Below, one piece after another: positions 1-7,073 of a stretch of DNA of 20,926 nucleotides. Source of the stretch: an uncultured Alistipes sp. (GTDB taxonomy: Bacteria; Bacteroidota; Bacteroidia; Bacteroidales; Rikenellaceae); NCBI GenBank assembly GCA_900546005.1, contig URBJ01000037.1:1-20926 (forward strand), given 5' to 3'. The notes beneath the pieces are model-generated. The model did no database searches. It was not told where the DNA came from and saw only the letters and a list, made by a program, of their open reading frames with translations. Positions within the stretch are counted from its first letter, which is position 1. Every line of letters starts with the position of its first letter. The translations under genes were made by a program, and so were the position numbers.

Positions 1-146
1 TGAAACGAAAAAATTTTAAAGCGTGTTGGAAAATCGACTCTGCGATTTCAGACAAAATTAGAATTAATTTCGATACGTTCATTGGAGACCCCTGTAAAAG
101 ATTTGTTTTTATCGGTAAAACGATCGCAATATCCAATATAAATTAG

Positions 147-154
147 TACCTTTG
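147..154 (+). promoter_or_regulatory. Candidate -7 element for the polysaccharide operon
   Basis: TACCTTTG matches the Bacteroidota -7 consensus TAnnTTTG and lies about 39 nt before the glycosyltransferase start. I see no convincing TTTG -33 element at the usual 19-20 nt upstream. The rest of the stretch before the first gene (1-146) is AT-rich and holds no recognisable gene, only a weak 6-bp inverted repeat (31-36 with 43-48). Confidence 0.55.
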
Positions 155-192
155 CAAAGCTTATTTATGCGGATTATCAAAGTGACAAGGAG

Positions 193-1290
193 ATGTTGAC
201 ACTGTTCGTTATAATAACTCTGCTGGTTTCGGCTTTGGTCGGAGTGATTGTCATTCCCAGAATCATCATCATTTCTAAAAAGAAGAAATTGTTTGATGAG
301 ATCTCCGAACGGAAGCTGCATCACGGGAATATACCTCGACTGGGAGGAGTGGCTTTTCTGCCGGCATTCATCTTCTCCGTCGCCCTGATTATGGGAGTCC
401 GCTACTTTGGCGGATGGGAAATCAGTGCATGGTCTTTAGAAACGGATGTTTTTCGGGAGGGTATGTTCTTGTTGGCCGGTCTGACGATGATCTTTTTTAC
501 AGGGCTGGCGGACGATCTTACGGGGTTAACATACAAAAGTAAATTCGTAGTACAGATTCTTGCCTCCTTGCTTCTGGTCTATGGCGGTTGCGGAATCGGC
601 AATCTCGGAGGTTTGTTCGGGATTCATGCAGTACCTTCGTTCGTGGGGACGATTCTGACGGTATTGGTTTGTGTGTTGCTGTTGAATGCATACAACCTGA
701 TCGACGGGATCGACGGCTTGTGTTCCGGCCTTGCGTTGTTGACGCTGGGTGCATTAGGTATCTGGTTTACGTGGAACAACCTCTATGTGTATGGAATCAT
801 GGTAGCCGGTATTGTCGGAGTAGTTGGCGTGTTCTTTTTTTATAATGTCTCCAGCAAACGGATGAAGATTTTTATGGGGGATACCGGCTCTCTGACATTG
901 GGCTATTTGATCGCTTTCTTTGGCCTCAAATTTTACAACATGAATGTCGAGACAACCATGTTTCATACTCCTGCTGCACCTGCCGTTTTGTTAGGGATGG
1001 TATTTATTCCGGTGTTCGATACCATTCGTGTGTTTTTCGTAAGGATCAAAGCTGGACTGTCGCCATTCTATCCCGACAAGCGGCATATTCATCATAAAAT
1101 GTTGCGTCTGGGACTGAATCATTTTCAGAGCTCCATGGCCATTATTTGTCTGCAAGCATGTTTTGTCATTCTGAACGTACTGCTTAAAGATATAAACATC
1201 AATATACTATTCTTCTTGGATCTGATTCTCGGATTCTTGATGATCTCTGTGATAGACTTTTTGGGAAAACGAAACAAAACGCTTATATGA
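193..1290 (+). CDS. WecA/MraY-family undecaprenyl-phosphate sugar-1-phosphate transferase
   Basis: This 365-residue polytopic membrane protein should transfer a sugar-1-phosphate (typically GlcNAc-1-P) from a UDP-sugar to undecaprenyl phosphate at the inner membrane, the first step of a lipid-linked glycan. Family signatures appear in order: the R-LH-PRLGG region (40-52), the Asp pair in GLADD (107-108), N-x-x-N-x-x-DG-x-DG (165-175), MGDTGS (228-233), Asp276 and the cytoplasmic HIHH histidines (298-301). Length fits WecA-type enzymes. The histidine motif and the polysaccharide-export partner argue against MraY. The ATG directly abuts AAGGAG (187-192), unusually close for a Shine-Dalgarno site, but no upstream ATG exists in frame. 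The last 4 nt overlap the next gene (ATGA), implying translational coupling. The sugar specificity cannot be read from the sequence. Confidence 0.9.
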   Translation: MLTLFVIITLLVSALVGVIVIPRIIIISKKKKLFDEISERKLHHGNIPRLGGVAFLPAFIFSVALIMGVRYFGGWEISAWSLETDVFREGMFLLAGLTMIFFTGLADDLTGLTYKSKFVVQILASLLLVYGGCGIGNLGGLFGIHAVPSFVGTILTVLVCVLLLNAYNLIDGIDGLCSGLALLTLGALGIWFTWNNLYVYGIMVAGIVGVVGVFFFYNVSSKRMKIFMGDTGSLTLGYLIAFFGLKFYNMNVETTMFHTPAAPAVLLGMVFIPVFDTIRVFFVRIKAGLSPFYPDKRHIHHKMLRLGLNHFQSSMAIICLQACFVILNVLLKDININILFFLDLILGFLMISVIDFLGKRNKTLI

Positions 1291-3644
1291 ATTCGATTTT
1301 TAGAATAAATCTGGTTGTGCTGTTGATTTTGCTAACATCCGGATGGTGTCGATCGGTATCGGCTCAGGTAAAGGTTACCCCCGGAATGGTTCAACAGGCG
1401 AAATCGATGGGAGCTTCGGAGGCTCAAATCAATGCGGTGCTTAATGCAAACGGCTCATCACAAGCGACTGCCTCTTCGGGAACGGTTCAATCGTCGAACA
1501 TGAGTAATGATTCGATACAAAGAGTTGTCGAGGGAACAGAATCGATGCAGCACAATCCCAATGTCGCGAATCAGCAGGTTCTACCGAATCCGTCGAACGC
1601 GGTTTTTGGACAAGAGATATTTTCAACGGAAAATCTAACTTTTGCCCCGAACTATAATATTGCAACTCCGCCCAATTATGTATTGGGTCCCGGGGATGAG
1701 GTGATTATTGAGGTCTGGGGCGAATCGGAGTTCCGGAATCAGGAAAAAATCACTCCGGAAGGGAGTATCAACATACAAGGGGTAGGACCCATATCTCTTG
1801 CGGGATTGACCGTGGCAGAGGCCCAGCAGCTCATCGCTGGTAAAATAAACGAGATCATGAACGGTCAGGTTCGTGTAACGCTTGGACAGATCAGAAGCAT
1901 CAAAGTGAATATTTCGGGAGAGGTACGTGTTCCGGGAACTTATACACTACCCTCTTTGGCGACTCTGTTCAATGCCTTATATACTGCTGGTGGAGTTAAT
2001 AACATCGGGTCTTTACGGCATGTCAAGGTCTATCGGGATAGTAAAGAAGTTGCGGATCTGGATGTGTATGATTATTTGATTAATGGAAAATACGAAACGA
2101 ATATTCGTTTGGAGGATAACGATATGATTATCGTTCCTCCTTATGATAATCATGTCCAGATCGAGGGTAAAGTGAAGCGAGAGAGGGCTTATGATTTGAA
2201 AGATGGTGAAACATTGAGCGCTTTAATCGATTATAGTGGTGGATTTACGGGTGATGCATATAGTGAAAATGTAACCGTGTATCGGAAAAGTGGGGGACGG
2301 GCTTTGGAGATTCTTACTATTGATCGGCCCGACTTTGCCAAATTCGAAATGCAAGATGGAGACTTGGTCCGGGTAGGAGAAGTATTGCCGGTATATTTGA
2401 ATTTGGTCGCGATTTCCGGAGCTGTTTGGCGCCCCGGACAGTATGAACTCTCTGATAAGGTCTCTACTTTATCTCAATTGATTGCTAAAGCAGAAGGTTT
2501 GAAAGGTACGGAGTTCGCTTCACGTGGTCAGATTTCGAGGATTGATTCTACGGGAATATATACAGTTATTCCGTTTGATGTACGGGAAGTCATGAATGGC
2601 CAAGATATCCCGCTGTATAATTTGGATGAGGTGTATATTCCCAATGTTTATGATCTGCATGAAGATTATACGGTTACAGTATCCGGAGAGGTGAATGCTC
2701 CAAATACGATAGCCTACCGTAAAGGGATGACGGTCGAGGATGTTATTTTGCTGTGTGGTGGATTACGAGAGTCTGCATCCATGGCCAAAGTCGAAATAGC
2801 CCGACGGGTAAAAGATCCTCAATCGACGACTTATACCCCCAAGACGGCAGAGGTGTATACTTTCGACATAACTGAGGATTTAAAAATAGCTCCAGAGGAT
2901 GCCCGGTTTATTATTCAACCGTTCGATGAGATTATCGTAAGACGTTCTCCCGGATACTCTGCGCAGCAGAAGGTCTATGTAACGGGTCAGGTGTTGTTCG
3001 AAGGCGGATATGTATTGGCGACAGCGGGAAGCCGTTTGTCGGATGTTATCCGCAGCGCAGGAGGTTTTACTCCTGAAGCGTATGTCGTGGGAGCAAGTGT
3101 CCAGAGACGTATGACGGAAGATCAAAAAGCAAGGGTACAGGCCGTGTTGGATATAGCCAATTCAAATAAGGGCAAAGATTCGATAGCGACAGAGTCGGTC
3201 GTGATTCCCGAATATTATCCGGTTGGAGTAGATGTGGCTAAAGCTGTGCAGGATCCCGGGTGTGCAGACGATATTATTCTGCGGGAGGGAGATAGAATCT
3301 TTGTGCCGAAATATATCGGTACCGTTAGTATTTCCGGAGCGGTTCTCTATCAAAATACGGTAGTCTATGATCAGAAAAAATTCAAGGAGTATATAAGACA
3401 AGCCGGAGGTTATAAAAAGGAGGCGCGGAGAAGACCATTTGTGGTCTATATGAACGGGAAGGTGGCTGCAACACGAGGTGCCCTCTTCTTTAAACGCTAT
3501 CCGAAAGTAGAGGCCGGATGTCAGATTGTCGTGCCGATGAAACCGGAAAGAACCGGAAATGGATTGGTGAATACCATGGGCTTCATGTCATCGACAGCTT
3601 CTTTGGCGGCGATGGTCGCATCGATCATTAACCTCAGTAAGTAG
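1287..3644 (+). CDS. Polysaccharide export outer-membrane protein with about six SLBB repeats (Wza-like)
   Basis: This 785-residue exported protein probably forms or lines an outer-membrane exit channel for capsule or exopolysaccharide. The N-terminus is a Sec signal with likely cleavage after SVSA (26/27). Cys21 follows Trp, so it is a poor lipobox, unlike the lipoprotein Wza of E. coli. A short helical segment (28-55) and a Ser/Asn-rich linker precede the Poly_export domain (about 123-200, with YVLGPGDEVIIEVWG). About six SLBB-type units follow, starting near 207, 289, 373, 462, 562 and 679, each opening with a V-x-I-S-G-x-V-like strand. The C-terminus (763-783) is a hydrophobic helix suited to the outer-membrane barrel seen in Wza. 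It overlaps the transferase gene by 4 nt. No Wzc-like co-polymerase or flippase follows; the gene runs into a terminator. It is notably AT-rich. Confidence 0.88.
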   Translation: MNSIFRINLVVLLILLTSGWCRSVSAQVKVTPGMVQQAKSMGASEAQINAVLNANGSSQATASSGTVQSSNMSNDSIQRVVEGTESMQHNPNVANQQVLPNPSNAVFGQEIFSTENLTFAPNYNIATPPNYVLGPGDEVIIEVWGESEFRNQEKITPEGSINIQGVGPISLAGLTVAEAQQLIAGKINEIMNGQVRVTLGQIRSIKVNISGEVRVPGTYTLPSLATLFNALYTAGGVNNIGSLRHVKVYRDSKEVADLDVYDYLINGKYETNIRLEDNDMIIVPPYDNHVQIEGKVKRERAYDLKDGETLSALIDYSGGFTGDAYSENVTVYRKSGGRALEILTIDRPDFAKFEMQDGDLVRVGEVLPVYLNLVAISGAVWRPGQYELSDKVSTLSQLIAKAEGLKGTEFASRGQISRIDSTGIYTVIPFDVREVMNGQDIPLYNLDEVYIPNVYDLHEDYTVTVSGEVNAPNTIAYRKGMTVEDVILLCGGLRESASMAKVEIARRVKDPQSTTYTPKTAEVYTFDITEDLKIAPEDARFIIQPFDEIIVRRSPGYSAQQKVYVTGQVLFEGGYVLATAGSRLSDVIRSAGGFTPEAYVVGASVQRRMTEDQKARVQAVLDIANSNKGKDSIATESVVIPEYYPVGVDVAKAVQDPGCADDIILREGDRIFVPKYIGTVSISGAVLYQNTVVYDQKKFKEYIRQAGGYKKEARRRPFVVYMNGKVAATRGALFFKRYPKVEAGCQIVVPMKPERTGNGLVNTMGFMSSTASLAAMVASIINLSK

Positions 3645-3688
3645 CGTCGGAACTATCTGTTGAAGAAAATAGCATTGTTTGAATAGCA

Positions 3689-3723
3689 AAATCGGGCGGA
3701 ACATATTTTGTTCCGCCCGATTT
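3689..3723. terminator. Bidirectional intrinsic terminator between convergent operons
   Basis: A perfect 15-bp inverted repeat (3689-3703 with 3709-3723) and a 5-nt loop make a GC-rich hairpin with AAAT/ATTT ends. It starts 44 nt past the export gene stop and lies 30 nt past the convergent metallo-hydrolase stop at 3753, so it can serve both strands. The tail on the + strand is T-rich but interrupted by G. Confidence 0.85.
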
Positions 3724-3752
3724 GTATGTTGTTGCGGTTTGGGTTGGCGGAT

Positions 3753-4664
3753 TTAGTCCAAACGGAATAATCCGTCGACAGAGCTGACGTGGTGTTCGGT
3801 AATGCCGATTTCGTCCATCCAGCGGCGGGTGTCGAATGTCTTCAGGTTACCGGTGTTCGTTCCTTGCCCTTGGTCGTTGTTCCATACCCATGTCGGCGTT
3901 GGCCACAGACAGGCCCGGAATTTAATGTTTTTATAGAAATCTTCGCTGCAACCCTGCTGTCCGTGATGGGCCATCTGCAGGTAGTCGCAATCCAGATCGT
4001 TGCGGTAAGCACTGTTTAAAACTTTGTCTCCGCATTCGATCCCGGCGTCACCAAGAAAGACGATCGATTTGGCCTTGTCCCAGACACGAATGATCATGCT
4101 GGAGTTGTTGTAGGGATTCGTATGGGCAAACTCTTCGTTGGTTACTCCCAGAATCTTGAGGTTCATGCCGTCGATTTTCAGTTCCAGTCCCGGTTCCCGC
4201 AGGTCAATTACCTCGGTAACTGCCGGATCGAGAGCATCTAATTGAGCATAAAAAATCTCGGTCGAGGGGTGAGAACCCTGTTCGCTGCGGCTCAGTGCAT
4301 TGGAGAAACGTGAGTGGTAGATTCTTTTGATCTTTAGCTCTCCCGGATTTTCGAGGATCGCATTCAGTGCACCCATGTGATCGTCGTGGGGGTGGGAGAT
4401 GAACCATGCTTCGACCTCGTTGCCCAGAGCGGCAAGGAATCCTTTCAGAAACATAGCCTCCTCCTTCACTCCTCCGTCCATGACGACTACACGTCCTTTG
4501 TCGGTCAGAAAGACGTAGGAGTTTCCGATCGTATTAATCTGCGAGGGAATTTGCCAAAGGGTGAATCCCGATTTCCCGGAGCCTTTGGCCGACAGGTCGA
4601 TCGGCAGGACCGTAGCAGCGACTCCTCCGAGCAGACTGATACGTAAAAAATCTCTTCTTTTCAT
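3753..4664 (-). CDS. Twin-arginine-signal metallo-beta-lactamase-fold hydrolase, copy A
   Basis: This 303-residue protein begins with a Tat-type signal (RRDFLRIS at residues 3-10, then a hydrophobic run to about 25), so it is probably folded in the cytoplasm and exported. An MBL-fold domain follows: His91-x-His93-x-Asp95-His96, Asp206 in FLGDAG, and a His pair 233-234. These are the expected ligands for a two-metal centre. The layout resembles ComEC/Rec2-type MBL domains rather than classical lactamases; the substrate is unknown. The start at 4664 was chosen because the Tat signal begins there and it matches copy B residue for residue. The open frame extends to 4952, but that extension is out-of-frame sequence of copy B. 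It is the last gene of the minus-strand operon, 28 nt after copy B. Confidence 0.85.
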   Translation of the reverse strand: MKRRDFLRISLLGGVAATVLPIDLSAKGSGKSGFTLWQIPSQINTIGNSYVFLTDKGRVVVMDGGVKEEAMFLKGFLAALGNEVEAWFISHPHDDHMGALNAILENPGELKIKRIYHSRFSNALSRSEQGSHPSTEIFYAQLDALDPAVTEVIDLREPGLELKIDGMNLKILGVTNEEFAHTNPYNNSSMIIRVWDKAKSIVFLGDAGIECGDKVLNSAYRNDLDCDYLQMAHHGQQGCSEDFYKNIKFRACLWPTPTWVWNNDQGQGTNTGNLKTFDTRRWMDEIGITEHHVSSVDGLFRLD

Positions 4665-4692
4665 GGTCGTGTATGTTGTTGTATTAGATTGG

Positions 4693-5604
4693 TTAGTCGA
4701 GACGATAAAGGCCTTCGAGGCAACTGACGTGGTGTTCGGTGATGCCGATTTCGTCCATCCAGCGGCGGGTGTCGAAAGTCTTGAGGTGGGCTGTGTTGAT
4801 GCCGCCTCCGGCATCGTTGTTCCATACCCATGTCGGCGTCGGCCACAGGCAGGCCCGGAATTTAATCGTTTTATAAAAATCTTCACTACAACCCTGTTGT
4901 CCGTGGTGGGCCATTTGCAGGTAATCGCAATCCAGATCGTTGCGGTAAGCACTGTTTAAAACTTTGTCTCCGCACTCGATTCCGGCGTCGCCGAGAAAGA
5001 CGATCGATTTGGCCCTGTCCCAGACGCGAATGATCATGCTGGAGTTGTTGTAGGGATTGGTATAGGCCAGCTCTTCGTTGGTTACTCCCAGAATCTTGAG
5101 GTTCATGCCGTCGATTTTCAGCTCCAGTCCCGGTTCCTTCAAGTCGATCACCTCGGTAACCGTCGGGTCGAGCTTGTCGAGCTCGGCATAAAATTCACGG
5201 GCATAGATATTATAGGGCTCTTCCCGATCGATCAGCGATTCGGAAAATCGGGAGTGGTAGATCTTTTTGATCTTCAGATCGCCCGGTTTTTTGAGGATTT
5301 CGGTGAGTGCACCCATGTGGTCGTTGTGTGGGTGGGAGATGAACCAAGCCTCCACCTCACATCCCAGAGCCGAGAGAAAACCTCTCAGGAAGGGAGCCTC
5401 TTCGTTCATTCCCCCGTCCATGACAACCAGTCGGCCTTTGTCCGTTTGGAATACGTATGAATTGCCGATCGTGTCGACCTGCGAGGGAATCTGCCAGAGG
5501 GTGAATCCCGATTTCCCGGAACCCTTGGCCGACAGATCGATCGGCAGAATCGTTGCTGCGGCACCTCCGAGCAGGCTAATGCGTAGAAAGTCTCTTCGTT
5601 TCAT
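4693..5604 (-). CDS. Twin-arginine-signal metallo-beta-lactamase-fold hydrolase, copy B
   Basis: This 303-residue paralogue of the gene just downstream has the same Tat signal and MBL ligands. Here the metal motif reads HPHNDH (91-96) instead of HPHDDH; both satisfy H-x-H-x-D-H, so both copies look catalytically intact. Asp206, His233 and His234 are kept. Against copy A, change is concentrated at residues 121-137 and in the loop near 265-273 just after the WPTPTWVWNND segment. Those loops may line the substrate cleft, which would suit divergence in specificity. It starts 23 nt after the MFS transporter stop, so it is almost certainly co-transcribed with it. No substrate can be assigned from the sequence. 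A periplasmic or surface hydrolase is an inference from the signal peptide. Confidence 0.85.
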   Translation of the reverse strand: MKRRDFLRISLLGGAAATILPIDLSAKGSGKSGFTLWQIPSQVDTIGNSYVFQTDKGRLVVMDGGMNEEAPFLRGFLSALGCEVEAWFISHPHNDHMGALTEILKKPGDLKIKKIYHSRFSESLIDREEPYNIYAREFYAELDKLDPTVTEVIDLKEPGLELKIDGMNLKILGVTNEELAYTNPYNNSSMIIRVWDRAKSIVFLGDAGIECGDKVLNSAYRNDLDCDYLQMAHHGQQGCSEDFYKTIKFRACLWPTPTWVWNNDAGGGINTAHLKTFDTRRWMDEIGITEHHVSCLEGLYRLD

Positions 5605-5627
5605 GGTGTGTGGAATAGGTTATAGGT

Positions 5628-7055
5628 TTATACATGAGGATGATCCGTAAAATTGGCGTGCTCCAGACCATACTGTTTCCGTTTGTTTTCCTTCTTGAGA
5701 AGAAAGGCGAATCCGATCGACAGGAGGCCGAAGACGGCGAAAATCAGCATCGGCAGCGTGTAGTCGTATCGTGTGGCGTCGAGACCATCCACGACAGTGG
5801 TGCCGATGATGCAGTATTTTTGTAGGACGAACCCGATCAGCAGTGGGACAAAAGAGAGTCCCCAGTTTTGGATCCAGAAGATCAGCGAGAAGGAGGTGCC
5901 GACCATTCGGTAGGGTATAATTTTCGAGACGGAGGGCCACATGGCTGCCGGAACCATCGAAAAGGCGATACCGAGCAGCAGGATCAGAACAACGGCGATC
6001 CATTTTGCTGACAGGGCCGGGATGGCGAAAATGAGGTAAACGATCGTCAGGATTCCCGAGCCGATCCACATCAGGGTGATGCCGTACCCCTTATGATCGT
6101 ATATCGATCCGAACAGCGGGGTGAGCAGAATGTTGCCAAATGGGAGCAGGGCGGGAACCGCTCCTGCAAATTCCGGAGAGATGCCGAACTTCTGGATCAT
6201 CAGTTCCGTAGCGAATTTCAGAAAGGGAAAAATGCCCGAATAGAACAGCAGACACAGAATCGTGATGTACCAGAAGGCACGGATGCGCACGATACGAACG
6301 ATGTCGGAGATCTTGAAGGGAGGCTCCATGGTCTCAGAAGAGTCTGGCTGCGTGTTTGTGTTCTGTGCACGATCGTATCGGCGATCCATGACACAGAAGA
6401 TCAGGTATGCGAGAAATCCGATGCAGAGCAATGCCGTACACAGGGCGATCGGAGCAGTCGGATCTCCCATGATGCGGGCAAAGGGCAGCGAACCGAACAT
6501 GGCGATGGCCGTTCCGATACGTCCGGCTGCAAGATTAAGGCCCAAAGCCAAGGCGAGGGATCTTCCCTGAAACCATTTGATCACGATTTTGTTGGCTACA
6601 ATGCCGAACATCTCGCAGCCGACCCCGAAAAGGGCATATCCTAAGGTGGCGTAGAGAATCTGAGATTTTAGAGCAAACAGGGTGTGTCCTCCTAATGTGA
6701 GGGAGGTGATAGCATTGTTCCACTCGGTCGAGATGGCCCAATACTTGAGCAGGGCTCCGGCGATCATCAGTCCGGCTGCAAGAGTGCCCGTAAAACGGAC
6801 TCCACGTTTGTCGAGGATGATTCCCCCGAAAACGAGCATCAGCAGAAATATGTTGAACCATCCGTATCCGCTCGTAAAAATGCCGTAATCGACGCTGTCC
6901 CAACCCATCTGCTGCTCGAACAGCGTTTTGAGCGGTGCCATTACATCTATCATGACGTATCCGGTCAGCATGGTGAAAGAGACCAGACACAATACGCTCC
7001 ATCGGCGAAATGAAGTCGCGTAGGCGTTTCGAATCGAAGGCTCTTGCTGTGTCAT
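5628..7055 (-). CDS. Major facilitator superfamily transporter
   Basis: This 475-residue inner-membrane carrier has about 12 predicted membrane segments in two halves separated by a polar loop (about 223-257). The MFS loop 2-3 motif appears in both halves, as GGIILDKRGVRF (77-88) and, degenerately, GSIYDHKGYG (316-325), which supports the fold. The general pattern reminded me of the MFSD1-like branch (eukaryotic members transport dipeptides), but I could not test this, so the substrate is open. The gene sits 18 nt after the TPR gene and 23 nt before the first Tat hydrolase, so transporter and exported hydrolases are probably made together. One reading is that the hydrolases release a product which the carrier imports. 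Confidence 0.85.
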   Translation of the reverse strand: MTQQEPSIRNAYATSFRRWSVLCLVSFTMLTGYVMIDVMAPLKTLFEQQMGWDSVDYGIFTSGYGWFNIFLLMLVFGGIILDKRGVRFTGTLAAGLMIAGALLKYWAISTEWNNAITSLTLGGHTLFALKSQILYATLGYALFGVGCEMFGIVANKIVIKWFQGRSLALALGLNLAAGRIGTAIAMFGSLPFARIMGDPTAPIALCTALLCIGFLAYLIFCVMDRRYDRAQNTNTQPDSSETMEPPFKISDIVRIVRIRAFWYITILCLLFYSGIFPFLKFATELMIQKFGISPEFAGAVPALLPFGNILLTPLFGSIYDHKGYGITLMWIGSGILTIVYLIFAIPALSAKWIAVVLILLLGIAFSMVPAAMWPSVSKIIPYRMVGTSFSLIFWIQNWGLSFVPLLIGFVLQKYCIIGTTVVDGLDATRYDYTLPMLIFAVFGLLSIGFAFLLKKENKRKQYGLEHANFTDHPHV

Positions 7056-7073
7056 GTCGGCTGGGGTGTAGCG

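Larger units (their letters stand above)
3753..5604 (-). repeat. Tandem gene duplication, two 912-bp units offset by 940 bp
   Basis: Units 3753-4664 and 4693-5604 are the same length and align without gaps. By hand count the proteins differ at about 50 of 303 positions. Divergence is uneven. A 50-nt block (3985-4034 with 4925-4974) and a 51-nt block (4131-4181 with 5071-5121) are identical at every base, synonymous sites included, while the stretch for residues 121-137 is almost wholly different. Confidence 0.9.

Noticed and set aside
4665..4952. N-terminal 96-residue extension of MBL copy A
   Set aside because: It is an out-of-frame reading of the 3' part of copy B. The Tat signal and the copy B start both place the true start at 4664.
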